Source of the DNA: Amycolatopsis sp. NBC_01488
Lineage (GTDB): Bacteria > Actinomycetota > Actinomycetes > Mycobacteriales > Pseudonocardiaceae
Assembly (NCBI RefSeq): GCF_036227105.1
Contig: NZ_CP109434.1
Location: forward strand, 8,776,501-8,840,500
DNA length: 64,000 bases
Direction of reading: 5' to 3'
The notes under the pieces are model-generated. The model was not told the DNA's origin and did no database searches. It was given only the letters and a program-made list of their open reading frames with translations. Below are positions 16,312 to 24,242 of the stretch, in pieces. The stretch's first letter is position 1, and each line of letters opens with the position of its first letter. A program made the translations under genes and the position numbers.

Positions 16312-17831
16312 CCTGGACCAACCCGCTGCGCGACCCGCGGGACAAGCGGCTCCCGCGCATCGCCGGGCCGTCCAGCCTGGTGATCTTCGGGGTCACCGGC
16401 GACCTGGCCCGCAAGAAGCTGATGCCCGCCATCTACGACCTGGCCAACCGCGGGCTGCTGCCCGCCGGCTTCTCGCTCGTCGGGTTCGCCCGCCGCGACT
16501 GGGAGCACCAGGACTTCGGCGAGCTCGTGCACGACTCGGTCAAGGAGCACGCGCGGACGCCGTTCAAGGAGTCGGTGTGGAACCGGCTCGCCGAGGGCAT
16601 CCGGTTCGTCCAGGGCACCTTCGACGACGACAACGCGTTCGACCGGCTCGCGCAGACGGTCAAGGACCTCGACCAGGAGCGCGGCACCGGCGGCAACACC
16701 GCGTTCTACCTGTCGATCCCGCCCGGCGCGTTCCCGGTGGTGACCAAGCAGCTGGCCCGCTCCGGGCTGGCCAACGCCGACGAGAACACCTGGCGCCGCG
16801 TGGTCATCGAGAAGCCGTTCGGCCACGACCTCAAGAGCGCCGAAGAGCTGAACGCGATCGTCAACGACGTCTTCCCCGAGGAGTCGGTGTTCCGCATCGA
16901 CCACTACCTCGGCAAGGAGACGGTGCAGAACATCCTGGCGCTGCGCTTCGCCAACCAGCTGTTCGAGCCGATCTGGAACGCCAACTACGTCGACCACGTG
17001 CAGATCACCATGGCCGAGGACATCGGCCTCGGCGGCCGCGCGGGGTACTACGACGGCATCGGCGCGGCTCGCGACGTCATCCAGAACCACCTGCTGCAGC
17101 TGCTGGCCTTCACCGCGATGGAGGAGCCCGTCTCGTTCGAGCCGCGGGCCCTGCGCGCGGAGAAGATCAAGGTGCTCTCGGCGACGGGCCCGGTCGGGCC
17201 GCTGGGCAAGACGACCGCGCGCGGGCAGTACGCGGGCGGCTGGCAGGGCGGCACGAAGGTGCCCGGCCTGCTGCAGGAAGAGGGCTTCGCGAAGGACTCG
17301 AAGACCGAGACCTACGCCGCGGTGACCCTGGAGGTGCAGAGCCGCCGCTGGGCCGGGGTGCCGTTCTACCTGCGCACCGGCAAGCGGCTCGGCCGCCGCG
17401 TCACCGAGATCGCCATCGTGTTCAAGCGGGCGCCACACCTGCCGTTCGACTCGACGTCGACCGAGGAGCTGGGGCAGAACGCGCTGGTCATCCGGGTGCA
17501 GCCGGACGAGGGCATCACGCTGCGGTTCGGCTCGAAGGTGCCGGGGACCACGATGGAGGTCCGCGACGTCACGATGGACTTCGGCTACGGGCACGCGTTC
17601 ACCGAGTCCTCCCCCGAGGCCTACGAGCGCCTGATCCTCGACGTCCTGCTCGGCGAGCCGTCGCTGTTCCCGGTGAACGAAGAAGTCGAGCTGTCGTGGA
17701 AGATCCTCGACCCGATCCTGGACCACTGGGCCAAGGAAGGGTCGCCGGAGCAGTACCCGCCGGGCACCTGGGGCCCGCCGTCCGCCGACGAAATGCTGGA
17801 GCGCACCGGCCGGAAATGGAGGCGCCCGTGA
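16308..17831 (+). CDS. zwf: Glucose-6-phosphate 1-dehydrogenase
   Basis: 507-residue enzyme making 6-phosphogluconolactone and NADPH. N-terminal Rossmann motif GVTGDLARKKLMP and the substrate/catalytic RIDHYLGKETVQNI (catalytic His in HYLGK) are intact. It overlaps pgi upstream and opcA downstream by 4 nt each; OpcA is its known allosteric partner in actinobacteria. Confidence 0.97.
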   Translation: MTWTNPLRDPRDKRLPRIAGPSSLVIFGVTGDLARKKLMPAIYDLANRGLLPAGFSLVGFARRDWEHQDFGELVHDSVKEHARTPFKESVWNRLAEGIRFVQGTFDDDNAFDRLAQTVKDLDQERGTGGNTAFYLSIPPGAFPVVTKQLARSGLANADENTWRRVVIEKPFGHDLKSAEELNAIVNDVFPEESVFRIDHYLGKETVQNILALRFANQLFEPIWNANYVDHVQITMAEDIGLGGRAGYYDGIGAARDVIQNHLLQLLAFTAMEEPVSFEPRALRAEKIKVLSATGPVGPLGKTTARGQYAGGWQGGTKVPGLLQEEGFAKDSKTETYAAVTLEVQSRRWAGVPFYLRTGKRLGRRVTEIAIVFKRAPHLPFDSTSTEELGQNALVIRVQPDEGITLRFGSKVPGTTMEVRDVTMDFGYGHAFTESSPEAYERLILDVLLGEPSLFPVNEEVELSWKILDPILDHWAKEGSPEQYPPGTWGPPSADEMLERTGRKWRRP

Positions 17832-18829
17832 TCATCGACCTGCCGTCCACCACGACTTCGGCACTGAACAAGAAGCTGGTGGAGATCCGCGAACAGGGCG
17901 GGCAAGTCGCGCTCGGGCGGGTACTGACGCTGGTGATCGTGGCCGACGACGACGCCAAGCTGGAAGAGGCCATCGAGGCCGCCAACGGCGCGAGCCGCGA
18001 GCACCCGTCGCGGGTGATCGTGGTCGCCAAGGGCGCGCGCACCGCGGCGCCGCGCATCGACGGCCAGATCCGGGTCGGCGGCGACGCCGGCGCGAGCGAG
18101 GTCATCGTGCTGCGGCTCTACGGCCCGCTGGCCGCCCAGGGTCAGAGCGCGGTGGTGCCGTTGCTGCTGCCGGACGCGCCGATCGTCACGTGGTGGCCCG
18201 GCGCGGGCCCGAAGGACCCGGACAAGGACCCGCTCGGCGAGCTGGCGCAGCGCCGGATCACCGACTCGGCCGCGGAGAAGAACCCGGTCAAGGCGCTGAC
18301 CACGCGGGCCAAGGCGTACGCCGAGGGCGACACCGACCTGGCCTGGACAAGGCTGACGCACTGGCGCGCGCAGCTCGTCTCGGCGCTGGACCTGCCGCCG
18401 TTCGAGAAGGTCACCGGCGCGACGGTGACCGGTGAGGCCGACTCGCCGTCGACCGAGCTGCTGGCGGCCTGGTTGGCCGAGTACCTGAAGGTGCCGGTCA
18501 AGCGGGTCAAGAGCTCGGGTGCGGCGGGCATCATCTCGGTGACGCTGGACCGCCGGTCCGGTCCGGTGGAGCTGCACCGGCCGGACGGGCGCGTCGGCAC
18601 GCTGACCCAGCCGGGGCAGCCGACCCGCCGGATCGCCCTGCAGCGGCGCAACACGCAGGACTGCCTGGTCGAGGAGCTGCGGCGGCTCGACCCGGACGAG
18701 GTCTACGAGGCCTCCCTGCACGGGCTGACCAAGATCACGTCCGGGACCAACGGCAAGACGGGGGCGCCGCCGAAGGCCGACGTCACGTCGCCTGCCGCCG
18801 CGGCCGCGGCTTCCAAGGCGCGTAAATGA
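17828..18829 (+). CDS. opcA: Glucose-6-phosphate dehydrogenase assembly protein OpcA
   Basis: 333-residue OpcA homologue, the actinobacterial/cyanobacterial factor that assembles and redox-tunes G6PDH. The protein starts MIIDLPSTTTSALNKKL and contains the family core around LLLPDAPIVTWWPGAGP. GTG start overlaps the zwf stop by 4 nt. The C-terminal Ala/Lys-rich tail is low complexity. Confidence 0.93.
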   Translation: MIIDLPSTTTSALNKKLVEIREQGGQVALGRVLTLVIVADDDAKLEEAIEAANGASREHPSRVIVVAKGARTAAPRIDGQIRVGGDAGASEVIVLRLYGPLAAQGQSAVVPLLLPDAPIVTWWPGAGPKDPDKDPLGELAQRRITDSAAEKNPVKALTTRAKAYAEGDTDLAWTRLTHWRAQLVSALDLPPFEKVTGATVTGEADSPSTELLAAWLAEYLKVPVKRVKSSGAAGIISVTLDRRSGPVELHRPDGRVGTLTQPGQPTRRIALQRRNTQDCLVEELRRLDPDEVYEASLHGLTKITSGTNGKTGAPPKADVTSPAAAAAASKARK

Positions 18830-19605
18830 GCAAGACGGAAGTAGTCGTCTACGCGAACCAGGACCTGCTGGCGGCCGCGGCGGCCGCCCGGCTGGTCACG
18901 CGGCTGGTGGACGTCCAGGCGGCCAAGGGTTCGGCGTCGCTGGTGCTCACCGGCGGCGGCACGGGCATCGCGGTGCTGTCGGAGCTGCGCGAGTCGTCGG
19001 CCCGGGACGCGATCGACTGGTCCCGGCTGGACATCTACTGGGGCGACGAGCGGTTCGTCCCGGCAGATTCGGACGAGCGCAACGAGAAGCAGGCCCGCGA
19101 GGCGCTGCTGGACCACGTGCCACTGGACCCGAAGCGGGTCCACGTGATGGCGCCTTCGGACGGCGAGTTCGGCGACGACGTCGATGCGGCGGCTGAGGCG
19201 TACGCGTCGGTGCTGGCTGCCCAGGCGGGCCCGGAGGACCACGGCGACGTGCCGTCGTTCGACATCATGCTGCTGGGGTTGGGCGGCGAAGGGCACACGG
19301 CTTCGGTGTTCCCGGAGTCCCCGGCGGTGTACGAGACCGACCGGTCGGTGGTGGCGGTGCGCAACTGCCCGAAGCCGCCGCCTACGCGGGTTTCGTTGAC
19401 GCTGCCGGCGATCCGGCGGGCTCGCGACGTCTGGCTGATGACGGCGGGTGCGGCGAAGGCGGACGCGGTGGCGTTGGCGCTGTCGGGAGCCGGCGAGGTC
19501 CAGTTGCCGGTGGCCGGCGCCCGCGGGCACCGGCGAACGTTGTGGCTCCTGGACCGCGCGGCGGCGGGGAAGCTGACAAAGGTGTACCAGCCGCCGACGG
19601 CTTAG
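18826..19605 (+). CDS. pgl: 6-phosphogluconolactonase (SOL/DevB type)
   Basis: 259-residue hydrolase of 6-phosphogluconolactone. LVLTGGGTGIAVL near residue 40, YWGDERFVP near 65-73 and LGLGGEGHTASVFP are the family motifs. ATG overlaps the opcA stop (ATGA). It ends the operon and is followed by a strong terminator at 19624. Confidence 0.95.
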   Translation: MSKTEVVVYANQDLLAAAAAARLVTRLVDVQAAKGSASLVLTGGGTGIAVLSELRESSARDAIDWSRLDIYWGDERFVPADSDERNEKQAREALLDHVPLDPKRVHVMAPSDGEFGDDVDAAAEAYASVLAAQAGPEDHGDVPSFDIMLLGLGGEGHTASVFPESPAVYETDRSVVAVRNCPKPPPTRVSLTLPAIRRARDVWLMTAGAAKADAVALALSGAGEVQLPVAGARGHRRTLWLLDRAAAGKLTKVYQPPTA

Positions 19606-19623
19606 GTTCGGTGGTTCAGGGAG

Positions 19624-19653
19624 GCCCTCTCGGCGGTTGCCGAGGGGGCTTTC
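19624..19653 (+). terminator. Rho-independent terminator of the tkt-pgl operon
   Basis: Arms 19624-19634 and 19639-19649 pair (10 of 11) around a GGTT loop, followed by TTTCTCT. A 16-nt direct repeat (TTCTCTGTTCGGCGGA) occurs twice just after it. Confidence 0.85.
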
Positions 19654-19681
19654 TCTGTTCGGCGGACCTTCTCTGTTCGGC

Positions 19682-19731
19682 GGAACTGTCGGGGGTTGCC
19701 GGTAGCGTGGAAAACGGGGGCTGCTCAGGCG
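19682..19731 (+). repeat. Orphan PafBC-type promoter repeat, copy A
   Basis: A 50-nt element, 45/50 identical to the one at 23213-23262. It contains TGTCGGGG (19687-19694), an 8-nt spacer and TAGCGT (19703-19708), then GGAAAACGGGGGCTGCTC. This matches the RecA-NDp/PafBC promoter layout, but no plus-strand gene follows; transcription would run antisense into the TetR gene. Confidence 0.7.
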
Positions 19732-19810
19732 GGCTTGCCGGCACTGCGCCGGCGCACCCCCGCGCCGGGCCCTGCGCCAGCTGCCACCCACTTCGCCGTG
19801 AGCTGGGGCC

Positions 19811-20374
19811 TTACGTCGTTCGCCAGCCGCGCTCCAGGCAGCCGAAGATGTCCTCCGCCGCGCGGCGGGGGTTCTCGTGGTGCGTGATCAGCTCGCGGGA
19901 CTCCAGGGCGAACCTCGCGAGGGCCGCGCACGTCACGTCGTTCTCCGGGGCACCCGTCTCTTCCGCGATCGCCCTCGCCAGCGCCGTCTCGTGGCGCAGC
20001 CACATCCGGCGGCCGTACTCGCGCAGCGCCGGGGTGCTCTCGACCAGCCGCAGGAACTCCTCGCCCGGGCCGCCGTCCGAGACGTCGCGCAGGATGTGCT
20101 CCCGCAGCGCGTCCACGACCGTGTGCCCCGGCGGCCGGCCGCGCACCGCCAGGACCAGCGCCGCCTCGATGTCGTCGTCCTGGTCGAACAGCAGCGCTTC
20201 CTTGCTGGGGAAGTACTTGAACAACGTCGTCACCGAGACGTCGGCGGCGTCCGCCACCTCTTTCACCCCGACCTCGTCGTAGCCGTGTTCGAGGAACAGC
20301 TCCAGCGCGGCGTCGGCCAGCGCTTGGCGAGTCTGCGCCTTCTTGCGCTCGCGCCGCCCGATCACTTCGGTCAT
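19811..20374 (-). CDS. TetR-family repressor of the adjacent FAD monooxygenase
   Basis: 187-residue TetR regulator. The N-terminal helix-turn-helix spans roughly residues 10-55 (GVKEVADAADVSVTTLFKYF with the recognition helix ending in FKYF); the rest is a ligand-binding domain with no close relative known to me. It is divergent from the FAD monooxygenase and a dyad operator lies between them, so it most likely represses both and responds to the enzyme's substrate. ATG at 20374 has both GGGGAG upstream and a leaderless-type -10. Confidence 0.88.
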   Translation of the reverse strand: MTEVIGRRERKKAQTRQALADAALELFLEHGYDEVGVKEVADAADVSVTTLFKYFPSKEALLFDQDDDIEAALVLAVRGRPPGHTVVDALREHILRDVSDGGPGEEFLRLVESTPALREYGRRMWLRHETALARAIAEETGAPENDVTCAALARFALESRELITHHENPRRAAEDIFGCLERGWRTT

Positions 20375-20381
20375 GCTCCCC

Positions 20382-20387
20382 AGCCTA
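20382..20387 (-). promoter_or_regulatory. -10 box of the TetR gene
   Basis: TAGGCT on the minus strand, 7 nt before the TetR ATG at 20374; close to the dyad at 20398-20436, so the repressor could block its own promoter. Confidence 0.4.
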
Positions 20388-20397
20388 CGTGATGGTG

Positions 20398-20436
20398 GAC
20401 TCACTTCAAAAGTTTAGTCGTTGCACTTTTTGAGTC
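20398..20436. promoter_or_regulatory. Candidate TetR operator
   Basis: Nested dyad: GACTCA (20398-20403) pairs with TGAGTC (20431-20436), and TCAAAAGT (20406-20413) with ACTTTTTGA (20425-20433) with one extra base. AT-rich in a GC-rich genome and central in the divergent TetR/monooxygenase gap. Confidence 0.6.
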
Positions 20437-20500
20437 ACTGTGCTTTTCTGGCTTCAGACCGCCGGACCAGCCGGCGGCCCCGAACTTCCAGGGGGAAGCC

Positions 20501-21592
20501 ATGAACTCCATCGCGATCGTCGGCGCCGGCCTCGGCGGACTCGCCTGTGCCCGCGTCCTGCAGCTCCACGGCCTCGACGTCACCGTCTTCGAACAGGAAC
20601 CCTCGGCCGACGCCCGCGCCCAGGGCGGCACGCTCGACCTGCACGGCGACACCGGCCAGGTCGCCCTCCGCACCGCGGGCCTGTACGAACCGTTCCGTGA
20701 ATTGGCCCGGCCCGAGGGCCAGCAGATGCGCGCAGTCGACCCGCTCACCGGCGAAGTCGTCATGGACGAGATCCCCGCCGAAGGCGACGACTTCCGCCCC
20801 GAGATCGACCGCGGCCAGCTCCGCGGCCTCCTCCTCGGCTCCCTGCGACCCGGCACCGTCCGGTGGGGGCAGCCGATCACCGACGTCACCAAGGCCGGGC
20901 AGCTGACCTTCGCCGACGGCGTCACCCGGGACTTCGACCTCGTCATCGGCGCGGACGGCGCGTGGTCCCGCGTCCGCCGCACCCTCACCGGCGTCCGGCC
21001 CGAGTACAGCGGGGTCACCTTCGTCGAACTCGGCCTCGACGACGCCGACCGCCGTCACGCCGAACTGGCCGCGCTGCCCGGCCAGGGCACGATGATGACG
21101 AAGGTCGACGGGAAGGCGCTCGTCGCGCAGCGCAACAGCAACGGTCACATCCGCTGCTACGCCATCTTCTACGCGCCCGAGGACTGGGCCGCCGGCCTCG
21201 ACTTCGCCGACACCGCGGCGGTGCGCGCGAACCTGCTGGAGCGCTTCGCCGGCTGGCACCCGAGCGTGCTCGCGTTCCTGTGCGACGTCGACGGCGGGTT
21301 CACGCACCGGCCGCTGCACGTCCTCCCCGTGCCGCACGCGTGGACCCACACGCCCGGGCTCACGCTGCTCGGCGACGCCGCCCACCTGATGCCGCCGCTG
21401 GGCGTCGGCGCGAACCTCGCCCTGCTGGACGGCACCGAGCTCGCCACGGCGCTGGCCACCGCCCCGAGCGTCGGCGAAGCCGTCCGGACGTACGAAGCCG
21501 GAATGCTGCCGCGGTCGATCGAGACGGCGAAGGCGTGCGCCGGTGGCCTGCACGACCTGCTCAGCGACGACTTCCGGTCGATGGCGGCCTGA
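20501..21592 (+). CDS. FAD-dependent monooxygenase, TetX/PHBH-like
   Basis: 363-residue group A flavin monooxygenase. FAD dinucleotide motif GAGLGG (8-13), the DG motif GADGAWSRVR mid-protein and the second FAD motif GDAAHLMPPLGVGAN near residue 290 are all intact. Sequence style (TVFEQEPSADARAQGGTLDLH, MPPLGVGANLALLDG) is that of TetX-like and related aromatic hydroxylases. With its divergent TetR gene it looks like a ligand-induced detoxification module; whether it acts on tetracyclines or other aromatics cannot be read from sequence. ATG preceded by GGGGGAA. Confidence 0.85.
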   Translation: MNSIAIVGAGLGGLACARVLQLHGLDVTVFEQEPSADARAQGGTLDLHGDTGQVALRTAGLYEPFRELARPEGQQMRAVDPLTGEVVMDEIPAEGDDFRPEIDRGQLRGLLLGSLRPGTVRWGQPITDVTKAGQLTFADGVTRDFDLVIGADGAWSRVRRTLTGVRPEYSGVTFVELGLDDADRRHAELAALPGQGTMMTKVDGKALVAQRNSNGHIRCYAIFYAPEDWAAGLDFADTAAVRANLLERFAGWHPSVLAFLCDVDGGFTHRPLHVLPVPHAWTHTPGLTLLGDAAHLMPPLGVGANLALLDGTELATALATAPSVGEAVRTYEAGMLPRSIETAKACAGGLHDLLSDDFRSMAA

Positions 21593-21615
21593 GGACCTAC
21601 CGCCGGGCGACCACG

Positions 21616-21637
21616 CGTGGGTAACATGTTTCCCACG
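21616..21637. promoter_or_regulatory. 22-nt dyad, candidate operator
   Basis: CGTGGG-TAACATGTTT-CCCACG is palindromic at 20 of 22 positions and lies 24 nt after the monooxygenase stop, about 250 nt before the sensor kinase. Flanks (CCAC and GTGG) extend the symmetry with a bulge. Could be an operator for the kinase gene or a short terminator; no T-tract follows. Confidence 0.5.
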
Positions 21638-21883
21638 ATGTGGTCGTCCCGGCGCACGGTGGGGAGCAGTCCTCCCACTCTCGGTAGCACCCCTTCATGG
21701 CTATCCCCCGAACGGACCAGCCGACTACGGAATTCAGCCGCCGTGAGTCCGACAACGGGTGAAACTTACTGTCTTCGTACGCGACCTCGTTAGCATCCGC
21801 ACATTTGTCCGTTGCTGCGCGTCCCGATCGGGCCTTGAGCACCTCTCACCATCAAGTCCACAAGACGAATGGGGTCGCCAGCG

Positions 21884-23083
21884 ATGAGTACAGAGGGACT
21901 CTCGATTCCAGGCATCTCGATCGCCGGCTCGGGGCCATCGGCCGCCGAGCGGGTGCGCAAGCGCGGACTGAGCCTGTTCGGCTCGGTGCCCCGCCCCGCT
22001 GTGGTCACGTTCGCCATCGAGGCGGCCGCGGTCATCCTGGCCGTGCTCGACGTCTGGCTGGTGATCCCCGAGAAGGCCCAGCCCTACTCGATCTGGCTCT
22101 CCGGCGCCGCGTGCCTCGCGGTCGTGTTCCGCCGGAAGTTCCCGTTCCTCGCCGTGCTGATCGCCGTCCCCGGCTTCCTGGCCGGGTGGGCGCAGCTCGC
22201 GTCGATGATCACGCTCGGCATGCTCGCGACCCGGCGCCAGCTGCACTGGCAGGTCTGGGTCGGCGCGGCGCTGGTGTGGTGCTGCCGGTTCGTGCAGTGG
22301 CCGTTGGAGGACTTCGCCCAGCTCAGCTGGCGCGAGCACATCCTCGACGGCATCTACGGCGTGCTCGTCGCGGGCATGCCGATCGCGATCGGCCTGCTCA
22401 TCGGGGCGCGAGCCGAGGTTTCGCACAAGCTCGCCGAGCTGGCCACGAGCCGTGACCGCGAGCGCCGCTTCCACGCCGACGCCGTCCGCGCCGAGGAGCG
22501 CGCCCGGCTGGCGCGCGAAATGCACGACGTCGTCTCGCACCAGATCACGCTGATCGCGATGCAGGCCGGCGCGCTGCAGGCCCAGTCCACCGACGACCGG
22601 GCGCAGGAGACCGCGCAGGTCATCCGGACGCTGTCGAAGCGGACCCTCGAGGAGCTGCGTTCGCTGCTGAGCGTGCTGCGCGCGGGCGCCGACGACGACG
22701 GCCCGAGCCCCGGGATCAACGACCTCGACCGGCTGATCCGGACGTCGGAGGTGCCGGTGCACCTGTCGGTGGAGCACCTGCCGGAGGCCCTGCCGAACCA
22801 GGTCTCGGCGGCGGCGTACCGGACGGTGCAGGAGTGCCTGACGAACGTCCACAAGCACGCCCCGGGCGCGACGGCGACGATCCGCATCCAAGGTGAGCAC
22901 GGGGCGCTCAAGATCGAGGTCCGCAACGAGCGGGCCCGCGGGACGGCGGAGGTACTGCCGTCGGGCGGCCACGGGCTGACGGGGCTGGCCGAGCGGGCTC
23001 GCCTGCTGGGCGGCAGCTTCGAGACGTCCGGGATGGAGGACGGCGGGTTCCGGGTCCGGGCGCGGTATCCGCTGGACCGCTGA
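21884..23083 (+). CDS. Orphan sensor histidine kinase (HisKA_3 type)
   Basis: 399-residue kinase of the NarL/DesK class. About five membrane segments occupy residues 40-190, then a dimerisation domain with the phospho-acceptor in REMHDVVSHQ and a HATPase with VQECLTNVHKHAPG and GGHGLTGLAERARLLGG. No response regulator is encoded beside it, which is unusual for this class. ATG at 21884 gives MSTEGLSIP; an in-frame ATG at 21869 is equally possible, since neither has a clear Shine-Dalgarno. The preceding 290 nt hold only the dyad at 21616 and a weak hairpin. Confidence 0.85.
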   Translation: MSTEGLSIPGISIAGSGPSAAERVRKRGLSLFGSVPRPAVVTFAIEAAAVILAVLDVWLVIPEKAQPYSIWLSGAACLAVVFRRKFPFLAVLIAVPGFLAGWAQLASMITLGMLATRRQLHWQVWVGAALVWCCRFVQWPLEDFAQLSWREHILDGIYGVLVAGMPIAIGLLIGARAEVSHKLAELATSRDRERRFHADAVRAEERARLAREMHDVVSHQITLIAMQAGALQAQSTDDRAQETAQVIRTLSKRTLEELRSLLSVLRAGADDDGPSPGINDLDRLIRTSEVPVHLSVEHLPEALPNQVSAAAYRTVQECLTNVHKHAPGATATIRIQGEHGALKIEVRNERARGTAEVLPSGGHGLTGLAERARLLGGSFETSGMEDGGFRVRARYPLDR

Positions 23084-23151
23084 GGGCGGCCGTCCGGCCC
23101 CCGGTATCCAGTCTAGGGGCGAGCACTGACGATTTCGGATTCGACGAAGCT

Positions 23152-23197
23152 GCGAACGGCGGATTCCGGGCGTATTCGGCAGGAATCCGCCGTTCGC
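23152..23197. terminator. 16-bp perfect hairpin after the sensor kinase
   Basis: Arms 23152-23167 (GCGAACGGCGGATTCC) and 23182-23197 are exact inverted complements around a 14-nt loop. No T-tract follows. Probably a terminator for the kinase gene; an intergenic repeat is the alternative. Confidence 0.65.
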
Positions 23198-23212
23198 TGC
23201 GTTTCCGAGCCG

Positions 23213-23262
23213 GGAACTGTCGGTGGTCGGCCGTAGCGTGGAAATCGGGGGCTGCTCAGGCG
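23213..23262 (+). repeat. Orphan PafBC-type promoter repeat, copy B
   Basis: TGTCGGTG (23218-23225), 8-nt spacer, TAGCGT (23234-23239), then GGAAATCGGGGGCTGCTC. Five mismatches over 50 nt from copy A. The predicted transcript would cross the 21-nt repeat array and meet the bidirectional terminator at 23485; no confident gene lies on this strand. Confidence 0.7.
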
Positions 23263-23304
23263 CGCGCACGGCCGGCGTCACGAGGGCGGGCGTGCTTCGA
23301 CGGG

Positions 23305-23450
23305 CATGTCGTGTGATTGAAGAGGCATCACGTGTGATTGCGGGGGCATCAGCCGTGATTGAGAGGGCGACTCGCGCGCCGGGAGAGTCGACTCGCGTGC
23401 CTGAACGGTCGGACTGCGTACGTGGGAGGTCGACTCGCGTGATTGGGGGT
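23305..23450. repeat. Seven tandem 21-nt degenerate repeats
   Basis: Units start at 23305, 23326, 23347, 23368, 23389, 23410 and 23431 (last one 20 nt). The core is a variant of CGCGTGATTG followed by a purine-rich GAGGGT; units 1-3 begin CAT and 4-7 mostly CGACT. Units are contiguous with no spacers. The 21-nt period is 7 codons: the plus frame reads successive heptads such as SRVIAGA, SAVIERA and TRVPERS. Confidence 0.75.
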
Positions 23451-23484
23451 CGGCACGGGCCGGGTTGGAGTTTGGCGCGCGCGA

Positions 23485-23516
23485 AAAGCCACCCCGAGGT
23501 GTCCCGGGGTGGCTTT
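23485..23516. terminator. Terminator of the rbpA transcript
   Basis: 12-bp perfect stem (23485-23496 with 23505-23516, GCCACCCCG core, 8-nt loop), 16 nt after the rbpA stop on the minus strand. Symmetric A/T ends make it usable in both directions. Confidence 0.85.
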
Positions 23517-23531
23517 CGGGCCGGCGGACGC

Positions 23532-23876
23532 TTAGATGATCTCCCGGCGCTGGCGCAGGCGCTCGAGGGCTTCGGCCAGGATGGCCTCGCCGTCGGCGTC
23601 GCTGCGTCGCTCCTTCACGTACGCCAGGTGCGTCTTGTACGGCTCGGTCCGCGGTGCGGCCGGCGGGTTCTTCTCGTCCTGCCCGCCCGGGAGCCCGCAG
23701 CGGGGGCAATCCCACTCGTCGGGGATCTCCGCGTCGAGCGCGAACGACGGGCGGGCTTCGTGCCCGTTGGCACACCAGTAGCCGACCCGGCGCCGCGGCG
23801 CCGATTCACCTCGTTCCGATTCGCCTGTAGGTCCGGCACCCACCCGGGTGCCCCGAATCGCGTTACCGCCAACCAT
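23532..23876 (-). CDS. rbpA: RNA polymerase-binding protein RbpA
   Basis: 114-residue actinobacterial RNA polymerase holoenzyme activator. The N-terminal RGTRVG core, a zinc site formed by C35, H39, C57 and C60 around ALDAEIPDEWDCPRCG, and the C-terminal sigma-interaction helix (THLAYVKERRS) are all in order. It stabilises the open complex of the principal sigma factor and contributes to basal rifampicin tolerance in relatives. It has its own GAGG Shine-Dalgarno and a 110-nt leader after secG with a stem-loop. Confidence 0.92.
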   Translation of the reverse strand: MVGGNAIRGTRVGAGPTGESERGESAPRRRVGYWCANGHEARPSFALDAEIPDEWDCPRCGLPGGQDEKNPPAAPRTEPYKTHLAYVKERRSDADGEAILAEALERLRQRREII

Positions 23877-23900
23877 GAATCCTCACACCTATGGAATCGG

Positions 23901-23926
23901 CGGCGCGCCCCCCAATAGGCACGCCG
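23901..23926 (-). other. Leader hairpin upstream of rbpA
   Basis: 9-nt arms 23901-23909 and 23918-23926 pair with one wobble around an 8-nt loop, 25 nt before the rbpA start. Could be a processing or attenuation structure; no T-run follows. Confidence 0.35.
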
Positions 23927-23985
23927 AATCGCTGCGCCCCGCCGCCCGTGACCCGGTCTCGATCGACGGTGGAGCGCCGGACGCC

Positions 23986-24216
23986 TCACACCTTGAGCAG
24001 CAGACCCAGCCCCACGATGCTGATCAGCCAGACCGCGCCCAGCAGCAGGGTGATCCGGTCGAGGTTCTTCTCGGCCACGCTCGACCCGGCCAGGCTCGAC
24101 TGCATCCCGCCGCCGAACAGCGACGACAGGCCGCCGCCACGCCCGCGGTGCAGCAGAACCGCCACCACGAGGAAGACGCTGGAGACGATCAACAGGATTT
24201 GCAGGAACAGCTTCAT
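23986..24216 (-). CDS. secG: Preprotein translocase subunit SecG
   Basis: 76-residue inner-membrane protein with two membrane segments (about 3-20 and 55-74) joined by a Gly-rich loop containing GRGGGLSSLFGG, the SecG signature. It assists SecYE-mediated export. A GAGGA Shine-Dalgarno precedes the ATG. Downstream of gap-pgk-tpiA, the usual position in actinobacteria. Confidence 0.95.
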   Translation of the reverse strand: MKLFLQILLIVSSVFLVVAVLLHRGRGGGLSSLFGGGMQSSLAGSSVAEKNLDRITLLLGAVWLISIVGLGLLLKV

Positions 24217-24242
24217 GTCATCCTCTGGGCTCTAGGAGAATG

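Noticed and set aside
23305..23450. CRISPR array
   Set aside because: Seven units are contiguous and degenerate with no unique spacers, and no cas genes are nearby.
23292..23918. A long plus-strand protein gene running from the 21-nt repeats through rbpA
   Set aside because: It would be antisense to rbpA for over half its length and crosses a terminator; only the repeat portion is of interest.
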